DNA of 61,362 nucleotides from positions 1 through 61,362 of the forward strand of contig NZ_BNBT01000036.1 in assembly GCF_014656095.1 (NCBI RefSeq). Direction: 5' to 3'. Below, piece by piece: positions 8,611 to 15,371 of the stretch. The number at the start of each line of letters is the position of its first letter. The stretch's first letter is position 1. Position numbers and translations under genes: made by a program. The notes beneath the pieces were generated by a model. That model was not told the DNA's origin. It worked only from the letters and a program-made list of their open reading frames with translations, and did no database searches. Source of the stretch: Streptomyces longispororuber. Lineage in GTDB: Bacteria; Actinomycetota; Actinomycetes; Streptomycetales; Streptomycetaceae.

Positions 8611-8647
8611 GGGCCCCTGAACAGGTAAAACGCCTGGTCAGGGGCCC
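8611..8647 (+). terminator. rnpB terminator hairpin
   Basis: A 15-bp stem (8611-8625 with 8633-8647, one mismatch) with a 7-base loop, followed by ttcct. It lies just after the rnpB 3' end. Confidence 0.85.
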
Positions 8648-8792
8648 TTCCTCGTCCGTCAAGGTCCGTCCCGGCTTCCTCACTCTTAGTGACTGTTTCT
8701 GAGTGTTTCTCGGTGGTGTGTGGCGATCCTGTGGCGGCCGATGAGGCGTCGGCGCTGTCGCGAGTCGGCCGCCCGTGCCGCATGGTGGTCGT

Positions 8793-9056
8793 ATGGACGC
8801 GCCGATAGTCGTGCATCGCCCGTCGCCGTCCGGCGGGCGACGGGTGACGGTCCGCGGTCAGATCCTGGGCCTCGCACACAATGCGGACGTGATCGAGTTC
8901 CTGCGCCGGGCCGCCCTGCCGGACGCTGAGAGCCTGCTGGACGACCCCCGATGGGTCGAGTGGCGCGGGGCCGTCCGCATGAGTACGAGGCTGCCTGAGG
9001 GGCCTGTGACGCGTGGTGGTCGGAGCCCCCTCCCGCGCATCGTTAGGCAGCGGTGA
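8793..9056 (+). CDS. Small conserved hypothetical protein, probably frameshifted near its end
   Basis: As it stands 87 residues from ATG 8793: MDAPIVVHRPSPSGGRRVTV, then GLAHNADVIEFLRRAALPDA and DDPRWVEWRG. I recall short Streptomyces proteins of this type ending in WVEWRGGRPHxYE. Here, after WRG, the frame continues with an unrelated AVRMSTRLPEGP tail and runs 14 bp into the opposite gene. The -1 frame from 8969 reads GRPHEYEAA and stops at 8998. One missing G in the gggg run at 8967-8970 would explain this. Function unknown. Confidence 0.65.
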   Translation: MDAPIVVHRPSPSGGRRVTVRGQILGLAHNADVIEFLRRAALPDAESLLDDPRWVEWRGAVRMSTRLPEGPVTRGGRSPLPRIVRQR

Positions 9057-10395
9057 CAAGCTCCCGCGCACGGTCCTTGAAGTCGACCACGAGCCGGTGA
9101 TTGCCGAAGCGGTTCATTCGGCGTTGTAGATCCTGGACGGCTTCAACGCATCGGGAACTCTTCACTTGCTTCGACAGCTTCAGCGTGCGGAGACCTGCGG
9201 AGTACGCCGCTTCGAGGTTGTCCCTCTGCAAGTGGGATGCTGCTAGTGCCGCGTGGGACATGGCACCGCGGCGGGCTCGCTCCTGCTCGCGGGCGTGCGC
9301 GATCGACTTCCGGGCGTGAAGCTTGGCCTCTTTCGGCATGCCCAGGTCTCGGAAGGTGTTGGCGTGCTCGCCGTGCAGGTAGGCCGGATCAATGAAGGTG
9401 GCCCACTCCTGCTCTTCCTCGACCCGCACCCGCTCGAATGCCGCCTCCGACTGCACGACCGCGTGAGCTGCCTCTGCCTTGGCACCAAGTTTGGCGAGGG
9501 CCCTGGCCTCCAAAGCCCAGAGGTCAGCCAGGCATGCGGGGGACGCCTTCTTGCCTAGGCCTGCACGGCCCGCTTGTGCCAGGCTGCGGCCTTCCTCTGG
9601 GTTGCCGAGCAGCGTAGCTTGGTCGGCCATACCTGCGAGGACGTGCGCGCCTAGAGCAGTGTTCTTCGACTCCTCTGCCAGACGCAGCGACTGAATCAGG
9701 TACCGCTGCGCAGCGCCCTGTTCACCGCTGTCGTACGCCATCCACCCAAGAAGATACGTCTGCTCCGCTGCGGCCTCGCACAGGGCGCGGCGCACTGGCT
9801 CGGCGTTGGTCCGACGAAGCAGCGGCAACACATGCTGAGTCATGTACTCAGCCAAGATGAGGCGGCCGGAGCCTCCTCCCTGTAGCACGTCCATCCGCTG
9901 AAACTCGGCGAACATCTTCTTCACCGCGTCAACGTCCTCAAGACGCACGGCGTGCCGCGACTGTGGTTCCTGATCAAGGGTGCTCAGTAGCCAGTCGCGT
10001 GACGGCCCTACGCCTGCGACGGCGGCAAACGGTGCTGCTGCCATGAAGTGCCTGCGGTCCACGTCTGCTCTCCCCAAGTCGGCAACTACTTCCACGGTAG
10101 CCGCGAACGACCGGCAGTAGCGGAGTGAGCGTTCAGAGACTTGCTCCTCTCCGAGCCCGAGGTCGTAGGTCGTCACTCGGTAACCAAGCTCAGCAGAGAC
10201 CACGTCGGCGAGGATTTCCGGTGCCGGCCGCCGTGGTTCGTAGCCTGCGAGCCAGCGCCGAACGGTTGTGGCGGTAGGGCGTACGTGGGCCTGTCGTCGT
10301 GTCTCGGCAACCTTCCTGATGCGGCGAGCCAACTCCTTGTTGCTCAGACCGCTTCGCGCCAACCAGTCGGCCAACTGCCCATTTGGCGTCTTCAT
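9043..10395 (-). CDS. HTH/TPR-repeat regulatory protein
   Basis: 450 residues. The first ~75 residues form an HTH domain (QLADWLARSGLSNKELARRI ... TTVRRWLAGY). A middle stretch with DRRHFMAAAPFAAVAGVG follows, then helical repeats of TPR type (AAAQRYLIQSLRLAEES, LAGMADQATLLGNPEEGRSL, AHVVQSEAAFERV, AMSHAALAASHLQRDN). This architecture is common in Streptomyces accessory loci, where such proteins act as local regulators; no target is proven. ATG 10395 is preferred over 10407 because GAGGG sits 6 nt upstream of it. Codon use is noticeably less GC-rich than in the core genes. It is divergent from the small-gene operon at 10530. Confidence 0.75.
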   Translation of the reverse strand: MKTPNGQLADWLARSGLSNKELARRIRKVAETRRQAHVRPTATTVRRWLAGYEPRRPAPEILADVVSAELGYRVTTYDLGLGEEQVSERSLRYCRSFAATVEVVADLGRADVDRRHFMAAAPFAAVAGVGPSRDWLLSTLDQEPQSRHAVRLEDVDAVKKMFAEFQRMDVLQGGGSGRLILAEYMTQHVLPLLRRTNAEPVRRALCEAAAEQTYLLGWMAYDSGEQGAAQRYLIQSLRLAEESKNTALGAHVLAGMADQATLLGNPEEGRSLAQAGRAGLGKKASPACLADLWALEARALAKLGAKAEAAHAVVQSEAAFERVRVEEEQEWATFIDPAYLHGEHANTFRDLGMPKEAKLHARKSIAHAREQERARRGAMSHAALAASHLQRDNLEAAYSAGLRTLKLSKQVKSSRCVEAVQDLQRRMNRFGNHRLVVDFKDRARELVTAA

Positions 10396-10433
10396 GCTTG
10401 CCCTCATCCCTCAGCCGAGCGCGGTACTGAAAG

Positions 10434-10451
10434 TGACACCCTTTGACACCC
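10434..10451. promoter_or_regulatory. Direct repeats in divergent promoter region
   Basis: Two copies of tgacaccc at 10434-10441 and 10444-10451, exactly one helical turn apart. The second overlaps a TTGACA (10443-10448) that could serve as a -35 box for the plus-strand small genes. The position between the HTH/TPR gene and the small-gene operon suits an autoregulatory operator. Confidence 0.35.
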
Positions 10452-10529
10452 CCTCAGACGGTACCCCCGTATTGCCCTGAGCGGTTCCCTAGTCGCAACA
10501 ACAAGGCGCATCACGCGAGGAGTTGACGC

Positions 10530-10733
10530 ATGGAACCGACTGGCCGTGACTCGCGGCCCGCGCATCCCGGCCGACCGCCTGATGGTTTCGCGACCGACCT
10601 GGGCATGTTGGAGGACCTGATAAGGGCGGGCGGGTTCTGGGGTCAGGCCCCACTATGGGTCCCTCGCACCTACACCCCTCCGACGCCAGAGGTCTTGAAG
10701 ACGGTTGAGACCGGCCTCAGGAGCCTCCTGTGA
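10530..10733 (+). CDS. Small hypothetical protein, first gene of a coupled operon
   Basis: 67 residues with a ribosome binding site GAGGAG 9 nt before ATG. The segment DLIRAGGFWGQAPLWVPRTY, followed by TPPTPEVLKTVETGLRSLL, resembles short Streptomyces proteins I have seen next to HTH/TPR regulators, but no function is known. Its stop TGA overlaps the GTG of the next gene (GTGA). Confidence 0.6.
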   Translation: MEPTGRDSRPAHPGRPPDGFATDLGMLEDLIRAGGFWGQAPLWVPRTYTPPTPEVLKTVETGLRSLL

Positions 10734-10945
10734 ACCCGCGGCAAGGACAGATGGTCTACGACGCGGCCAAGGGATCAGTGGGCAGAGTCGTGGACGCAGA
10801 GGGGCCGTTCGTTCAGCTCCGGTCCCGTGACGGGCTGGCATGGGACGCCGAGCGCAGGAACCTGAGCCCCGCTGTCTCGGTCAGCGACCTGGCCGTGGCC
10901 GAACGGATCGACCTCAGCGCCTTCGAGCTGTGGGGGCAGACCTGA
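10730..10945 (+). CDS. Small hypothetical protein with a beta-rich core
   Basis: 71 residues starting at GTG 10730, overlapping the previous stop by 4 bases. GSVGRVVDAEGPFVQLRSRD and AWDAERRNLSPA give a small beta-barrel-like pattern (KOW/SH3-like at most); I do not recognise a named family. Its own stop overlaps the ATG of the next gene (TGATG), so all three small genes are translationally coupled. Confidence 0.6.
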   Translation: MNPRQGQMVYDAAKGSVGRVVDAEGPFVQLRSRDGLAWDAERRNLSPAVSVSDLAVAERIDLSAFELWGQT

Positions 10946-11052
10946 TGACGCGCTCACACAGCTCCGAACCCCGCGGCTGCGTCGCGGTCGTTGGTGCCTG
11001 CTACATCGTCGGCGGCCTGGCGCTCCTCGTCCTTGCCTACCTCCGCCCCTGA
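10945..11052 (+). CDS. 35-residue single-helix membrane peptide
   Basis: ATG at 10945 sits in a TGATG junction with the preceding stop. The product has a polar N-terminus MTRSHSSEPRG, then one hydrophobic helix (VAVVGACYIVGGLALLVLAY) and ends in LRP. The tight coupling and clean hydrophobic segment argue that it is real. Possible roles are a membrane anchor or a regulator of its neighbours; nothing identifies which. Confidence 0.5.
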   Translation: MTRSHSSEPRGCVAVVGACYIVGGLALLVLAYLRP

Positions 11053-11075
11053 CCCCCATCGAACACGGAGAAGAC

Positions 11076-11561
11076 ATGTCCACGGACAGCAGTCCGGCAC
11101 GCACAATCCTGCTGGTCGATCTCCTGCTTCACGACCGACACGGCCGCTTCCTAGTCGCCCGACACGTCGACTCGATGGGCTGGCACCTTCCCGGCGGCGT
11201 AGTGGGACAAGAGGAGTCCATCGCTGACGCCGCGGTTCGGTGCTCGAAGGAGTTCACCGGTCTGTCGCGGCAGGTCTCGGACGCGGTCCTCATCGACCAG
11301 ACCCCCGCGAACGACGGCCAGGACAAGCCTGCGGAACTCATCGTCGTCGTCCACGCGGGGACCGTTCTCCCTGGCGAGACGGATATAGCGGTGGCCACGC
11401 CTCCGAAGGGGTGGATCCTCCAATGGCTTCACCGATACGAACTCGGAGAGTTCACTCTCGCCTGCCAGAAGCAACGGATCGAACGGGCGCTTTCCGCCGC
11501 TGAGCGAGGGATGAGGGCGCCGCTTCATCAGCACGGCGTGCCTGCGCCGGCACATCACTGA
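11076..11561 (+). CDS. Nudix-fold protein with a degenerate Nudix box
   Basis: 161 residues; ribosome binding site GGAG 7 nt before ATG. WHLPGGVVGQEE and SIADAAVRCSKEFTGL occupy the place of the Nudix box GX5EX7REUXEEXGU. The first Glu, the Arg, one Glu, and the Gly are kept, but the RE pair reads RC and the last EE pair reads EF, so two metal-binding Glu positions are changed. It may therefore be a ligand-binding rather than a hydrolytic Nudix protein. It closes the operon of small genes starting at 10530. Confidence 0.7.
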   Translation: MSTDSSPARTILLVDLLLHDRHGRFLVARHVDSMGWHLPGGVVGQEESIADAAVRCSKEFTGLSRQVSDAVLIDQTPANDGQDKPAELIVVVHAGTVLPGETDIAVATPPKGWILQWLHRYELGEFTLACQKQRIERALSAAERGMRAPLHQHGVPAPAHH

Positions 11562-11805
11562 TCCCCGCCCGGCTGTGCCCCGACGGTGGGGTGCACCCGG
11601 GCGGCCGGGCTCCGCTCTCTGCTGTGCTCCTGCCTGGATCTCCCCCGGAGGACCACGCGCAGAGGGCGGGGCTCACTAAGCCCGTCATGACCTACGGGCC
11701 ATCCGCGGGGCCCCGGTACGGGGGCCGGGGCTCCGCCAGCCAGAAACGTACCCATGAATCACGGAGCGGTCCTCAGTTGAGGCACATCAGCAAGCGGCTG
11801 GGAAC

Positions 11806-12365
11806 ATGGTGGAAAACGAAGAGAGTGCAGAAGCGCAGTTGTTTCGTCTGCGCCTGGCCGATGTCGGCCATGTACCTGTTATGGATATGGGGGCCAGTGG
11901 CTTTATGCCGTTGCTCCTGCTCTGGGCAGCAGTGAGGGAGCCGGATATGGCTGACATCATGCTGCGCCCCGACATGGCTGTCTTCGACAAAGGGAGAGGT
12001 CTGCCGGGCTACATAGCGTCTCTTGCAGACCCAATAATGGTTACGCTGTCGCGGCCATCCGGGATGCGGTGGAAGACACCCCGGATGAAGCTGCGGCCGC
12101 CAACAGATTACGAGGTTCGTCAGCTTCAAGCGCTGGCCGGGTTTCACCTGTACGTAACCGGACAATCGCCTGTCCTGCGTCCGATATCTTCCCACAGCTC
12201 GCGGTGGTGACTTATGGCGGCTGGGCTGCGGCGGAGATTGGCACAGCTCCTGAAACGTCTACGCAAGCCTTCGCGGCCTATACCGGCACCACGCGGAGCC
12301 AACTGCATAGCGGCGAATGGAACGCTGCCGGAAAGCCCGTGGACGCGGCCTTGGCCGTGTATTAG
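11806..12365 (+). pseudogene. Unidentified coding remnants, low-GC, frame broken
   Basis: Two partly overlapping open frames with atypical, AT-richer codons. Frame A (11806-12210) encodes a 134-residue product with a hydrophobic stretch ASGFMPLLLLWAAVREPD. Frame B runs up to the TAG at 12363-12365 and carries YAVAAIRDAVEDTPDEAAAA before and FPQLAVVTYGGWAAAEIG after a poor middle. Neither frame is convincing throughout. The simplest reading is a decayed gene in which protein-like segments have shifted frame. I could not assign a family. The sequence from 11562 to 11805 contains nothing I can support. Confidence 0.35.
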
Positions 12366-12514
12366 CTCGGCACAGGCGAGGCGGTATCACAAAGGCGAAA
12401 AGACGATGCCGCTCCGAGTCGTGCGAGTGCCAGAGCACGAGTAGAGCAACAAGCCAATAACCAGCCCAGCTCTCCATCAGGGCCGCCCCAGACCCAGGCG
12501 GGGGAGAGCTTCCC

Positions 12515-12585
12515 GCCCGCTCCGCTCGGGCAACGGAGCGGGCAGGCCCCGGCTGATGCGTAACGACGGGACGTCAGCCGGGGCC
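12515..12585 (+). promoter_or_regulatory. Two consecutive hairpins before the radical SAM gene
   Basis: Stem 1: gcccgctccg (12515-12524) with cggagcgggc (12534-12543). Stem 2: ggccccggctga (12545-12556) with tcagccggggcc (12574-12585), a perfect 12-bp pair around a 17-base loop. They end 52 bp before the radical SAM start. They could terminate upstream transcription or act as a leader attenuator for the peptide-modification operon; they cannot be told apart from sequence alone. Confidence 0.6.
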
Positions 12586-12636
12586 CCAACGGCAAGAAGG
12601 TGCGGTGCGCGTCAGCACTCAGGATATGGAGGGCAC

Positions 12637-13812
12637 ATGCACCAGATCATTGCGAGTCCACAGCAGGACAAGTACGTGGTTGTGCGTCCTGGTGCACGCG
12701 GGGGGATGCAGATTCCCCGCGCGATGTACGACGACCTAGCCGAAGCGGTCGAAGGCGGCCAGCCGGCACCGCGGTGGCTACTTGATGCCGCCGCCCAGGC
12801 GTGGGGGCTTTCCCTGGGAGGCGGCCCGGCGCTGGAAACCGTGCTGGTCCGTCCCGTCACCCGACTCAACTACAGCCGCGCAACCTGGGAGATCAACAAG
12901 GGCTGCAACTTCAACTGTGAGCACTGCTACCTTGCAAGCCGCCAATTCGCGGGCCTGCCGCGAGAGGAGAAGGAACGACTCCTTCACCTTCTGCGCGATG
13001 CAGGGATTCTGTGGCTACAGATCACAGGCGGAGAGCCCACCATCGACGGAGACTTCGTCCACGCCTACCGCCTGGCATACGGGTGCGGGATGCTGATCGA
13101 GGTTCTAACGAACGGCTCCCGGCTGCACCGGCCTGAGATCATCGAGCTGCTTACTTCGATGCCGCCGCACAAGATCACGGTGTCCCTCTACGGTGCCACC
13201 GCCGAGAGCTTCGACTCTCTGACTCGCAGGCCGGGCGCGTTCAAGCTGCTGATGAAAGGGCTAACGGCAACCAAAGAAAACAGGGTGCCTGTCGAGCTTG
13301 CGCTGATCATCACGAAGCATAACGCGCATGAGCTGGCAGCTATGCGGTCGATAGCGGCGGAGTTCGGAACGGGGCACAGCGAGTATGCGAGCATCTCCCC
13401 GACCTACGACGGCAACCCTGAGCCGCTTGCCGCTCAAGCACCGGGCTTCCTGAACAAGTCCTCCGTGTTCACAGGCTGCCCGGCTGGTCATACCTTCTTC
13501 CACGTCGACCCGCACGGATTCGCAACCATGTGCAAAGTGGGCCGTGAGAACCCCATCCCGCTGATGAGTGAGGGCCTGGACGGCCTTCTGCGTCTGCCTG
13601 CCGTCGCAGATGCTCAAATGCTTCGCGTCGGCGGCTGTAGCGGCTGTGCACTCTCACAACGGTGCGCGGTGTGCCGACCCGTCGCGAAGGCTCGCCAAGA
13701 GGCGAGAGCGCCACTTCAGAGTTACTGCCGACACGGATTCAAGGAGGAGACAGATGATGGCCATACCCGTGGAGATCACCCCGCCCCCGGCGGCGGCCTC
13801 ACCGGAGCCTGA
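12637..13812 (+). CDS. Radical SAM/SPASM peptide-modifying enzyme
   Basis: 391 residues. An N-terminal ~75-residue part (IIASPQQDKYVVVRPGA ... RAMYDDLAEAV) could be a PqqD-like precursor-recognition domain. The radical SAM motif is CNFNCEHC (Cys90, Cys94, Cys97), with ITGGEPT at 129-135 (SAM-binding GGE). The C-terminal SPASM-type cysteines are Cys281, Cys299, Cys334, Cys337, Cys343, Cys346 and Cys364, enough for two auxiliary Fe-S clusters. Such enzymes form thioether or carbon-carbon crosslinks in ribosomal peptides. ATG 12637 follows the ribosome binding site GGAGGG; an upstream in-frame ATG at 12556 lies in the hairpin region. The 3' end overlaps the candidate precursor by 59 bp. Confidence 0.9.
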   Translation: MHQIIASPQQDKYVVVRPGARGGMQIPRAMYDDLAEAVEGGQPAPRWLLDAAAQAWGLSLGGGPALETVLVRPVTRLNYSRATWEINKGCNFNCEHCYLASRQFAGLPREEKERLLHLLRDAGILWLQITGGEPTIDGDFVHAYRLAYGCGMLIEVLTNGSRLHRPEIIELLTSMPPHKITVSLYGATAESFDSLTRRPGAFKLLMKGLTATKENRVPVELALIITKHNAHELAAMRSIAAEFGTGHSEYASISPTYDGNPEPLAAQAPGFLNKSSVFTGCPAGHTFFHVDPHGFATMCKVGRENPIPLMSEGLDGLLRLPAVADAQMLRVGGCSGCALSQRCAVCRPVAKARQEARAPLQSYCRHGFKEETDDGHTRGDHPAPGGGLTGA

Positions 13813-13894
13813 AGGCGTCGTCCTGGTGGACGACATCGAGGCCCTTGCCGAGGACAGCGCATCGGGCTGCAACGACGACAACCCGTATCGGTAG
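13754..13894 (+). CDS. Candidate RiPP precursor peptide with single Cys
   Basis: 46 residues from the ATG at 13754 (a second ATG follows at 13757), with a very strong ribosome binding site AAGGAGGAGA just before. Leader-like part: MMAIPVEITPPPAAASPEPE then the acidic VVLVDDIEALAEDSA. Core-like tail: SGCNDDNPYR, with one Cys next to Asn/Asp residues and a Tyr-Arg end. Size, acidic amphipathic leader, lone Cys in the C-terminal ten residues and overlap with the radical SAM gene all fit a ribosomally made, modified peptide. The sequence resembles no characterised class I can name. Confidence 0.75.
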   Translation: MMAIPVEITPPPAAASPEPEGVVLVDDIEALAEDSASGCNDDNPYR

Positions 13895-13907
13895 GTATCA
13901 ACTAACA

Positions 13908-13950
13908 CCGCGCGGGCTCCGCGGCGTTGACGCGTCGCAAGCCCGCGCGG
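13908..13950 (+). terminator. Hairpin after the precursor gene
   Basis: Perfect 11-bp stem ccgcgcgggct (13908-13918) with agcccgcgcgg (13940-13950). The loop holds a smaller inverted repeat. It lies 14 nt after the precursor stop and 25 nt before the APH-like gene, so it may terminate or attenuate before that gene. Confidence 0.65.
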
Positions 13951-13974
13951 GCTCATGCGTGAGACTCTGGGACC

Positions 13975-14790
13975 GTGACAACGCGGATCACATTCGGTGA
14001 CCTCCCTCAGGCCGTGCGTGCTGCTGTCGAACGCCGCACAGGACCGATCACTAGGACCGAAACCGTAAGCAGCGGCTTCAACAGCGAGATTGCCGCACTC
14101 GTCCACACATCGACCGGGGACACGTGTTTCATCAAGGGGCTGCCTGCCGACCACAAGCGGGTATGGACACAGCAGCGCGAAGCAGATGTGAACCCTTTCC
14201 TGAGCGGCATTGCCCCCGCGCTGCTCTGGCAGCTCGTCGACTCAGGTTGGGTACTCCTGTGCTTCGAATCGCTGAACGGGCATCACGCGGACTACTCGCC
14301 CGGGTCCTGCGACCTTCCGCGGGTCGCCAACCTGTTGAGTCGGTTGGCAGATGTCTCGTGTCCTGTCGAAGGGCTCAAGCTCGTCGAAGAGCGGCTGAAA
14401 GCCTATGTGACAGACCCAGGCGATGTGAACTACTTCTCAGGGGCGTCTTTGGTCCATACGGACCTGAACAATGAAAACGTGATCGTGACAGATTCCCGGG
14501 CCTATCTCGTTGACTGGGCTTGGGCGTCGCGCGGAGCGGCTTGGTTGGATGCTGCCTATTGGGTCGTCTGGCTGATTGCTGCCGGGGGTCATGACCCCCG
14601 AGGCGCCGAGCTCTGGGCGGGCAGCATTCCCGTGTGGCGTACTGCGCCTTCGCCTGGAGTTGACGCCTTCTCCAGGGCCACGGCGCACCTCTGGGAGGAG
14701 ATCGCCGGGAGCGACCCTGATCCGTGGACGGCGAGGAACCTGGCGGCTGCCCGAACTTGGGCCGCGTACCGGCAGGGCCTTCGTGACTGA
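13975..14790 (+). CDS. APH-fold phosphotransferase next to RiPP genes
   Basis: 271 residues starting at GTG. Kinase features of the aminoglycoside phosphotransferase fold: Lys54 in CFIKGLPAD, catalytic loop LVHTDLNNENVIV (His161, Asp163, Asn168) and the metal-binding Asp180 in YLVDWAWAS. It would phosphorylate a small molecule or a peptide. With the radical SAM enzyme and precursor directly upstream it may modify the peptide, give self-protection, or be unrelated. Codon use matches the accessory genes on its left rather than the core genes. Confidence 0.75.
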   Translation: MTTRITFGDLPQAVRAAVERRTGPITRTETVSSGFNSEIAALVHTSTGDTCFIKGLPADHKRVWTQQREADVNPFLSGIAPALLWQLVDSGWVLLCFESLNGHHADYSPGSCDLPRVANLLSRLADVSCPVEGLKLVEERLKAYVTDPGDVNYFSGASLVHTDLNNENVIVTDSRAYLVDWAWASRGAAWLDAAYWVVWLIAAGGHDPRGAELWAGSIPVWRTAPSPGVDAFSRATAHLWEEIAGSDPDPWTARNLAAARTWAAYRQGLRD

Positions 14791-14874
14791 CCTGCAAGCC
14801 TCGTCCTGCCGATCCAGGAACGCCGCGCCTGCGGACCTGGCCGATCTGCCTTGCATAGACGGTGGCACGAGGCC

Positions 14875-15177
14875 ATGTGGTGGGGACGGGAAGGGCCTGC
14901 TTCGCTCGTTGGCCATGTGGATGGCGGGGAGTGGTACGAGCCTGACACCTTCTTGACGGCTGCGGGGGTTGTGGCTGCCGTTGTTGTAGAGGCTGGCGCC
15001 ATGTGGGCGACGCTTCACGCCCGTGACAGGAAGGCGCTTGAAACGGTCTTCTTCGCGGAGACCGAGGATGTTGAGATCTGGACACGGGCACGGCGCACCC
15101 GGTCTTCCGCACGGGGGCCCGCCCGGCCCGGGCGTCTGCCGATGGGGGGGGAGGGCCTCGCCGTCTGCGGACGGTGA
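14875..15177 (+). CDS. Doubtful small membrane protein or remnant
   Basis: 100 residues from an ATG with GAGG 5 nt upstream. The first ~65 residues look protein-like (EWYEPDTFLTAAGVVAAVVV, a hydrophobic helix, then FFAETEDVEIWTRAR). The tail after ARRTRSSARG is low-complexity and is encoded partly by the terminator hairpin at 15153-15182. It is perhaps a gene truncated at its 3' end. The opposite strand shows nothing better. Function unknown. Confidence 0.3.
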   Translation: MWWGREGPASLVGHVDGGEWYEPDTFLTAAGVVAAVVVEAGAMWATLHARDRKALETVFFAETEDVEIWTRARRTRSSARGPARPGRLPMGGEGLAVCGR

Positions 15178-15182
15178 GGCCC
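15153..15182 (-). terminator. Terminator of the RHS operon
   Basis: 12-bp stem gggcctcgccgt (15153-15164) with acggtgaggccc (15171-15182), one G-U pair, 6-base loop. It lies 26 bp past the stop of the 44-residue membrane gene on the minus strand. Confidence 0.7.
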
Positions 15183-15207
15183 CCCTCGCGTGGTCAGGGC
15201 AGGGTTT

Positions 15208-15342
15208 CTACTTGTCCTTCTTGAGCTTGCGCTCCCGCCACATCCAGACCGATCCGCTGATGGCGATGATGACGATGATCATGATGACGCCGGTGGGCCA
15301 GAAGCTGCCGTCGCCCTTGGCGGCCAAGTAGAGGTGCTCCAC
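15208..15342 (-). CDS. 44-residue membrane protein paired with the RHS protein
   Basis: Reads from GTG 15342: VEHLYLAAKGDGSFWPTG, then one strongly hydrophobic helix VIMIIVIIAISGSVWMW and a charged cytosolic tail RERKLKKDK. A purine-rich ribosome binding site GAAAGGG lies 8 nt upstream. It starts only 29 bp after the RHS gene stop, and the pair is closed by a terminator, so the two form an operon. Position right after a polymorphic-toxin-like gene is where immunity proteins are usually found, but an accessory membrane anchor is equally possible. Confidence 0.65.
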   Translation of the reverse strand: MEHLYLAAKGDGSFWPTGVIMIIVIIAISGSVWMWRERKLKKDK

Positions 15343-15371
15343 GGGAATAGCCCTTTCTCGTCAGCAGGTGC

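Noticed and set aside
11773..12195. Minus-strand 140-codon frame over the remnant region
   Set aside because: Composition (many His, Arg, Gln, Cys) is unlike a real protein and there is no supporting start signal.
12214..12444. Plus-strand frame ending in MPLRVVRVPEHE
   Set aside because: The upstream part is Arg/Leu-rich shadow, the final ATG gives only 12 codons, and no ribosome binding site or conservation can be argued.
9043..15200. Integrative element using rnpB as attachment site
   Set aside because: Composition changes after rnpB, but I found no integrase, no direct repeat of the rnpB 3' end and no transfer genes, so only an accessory stretch can be claimed.
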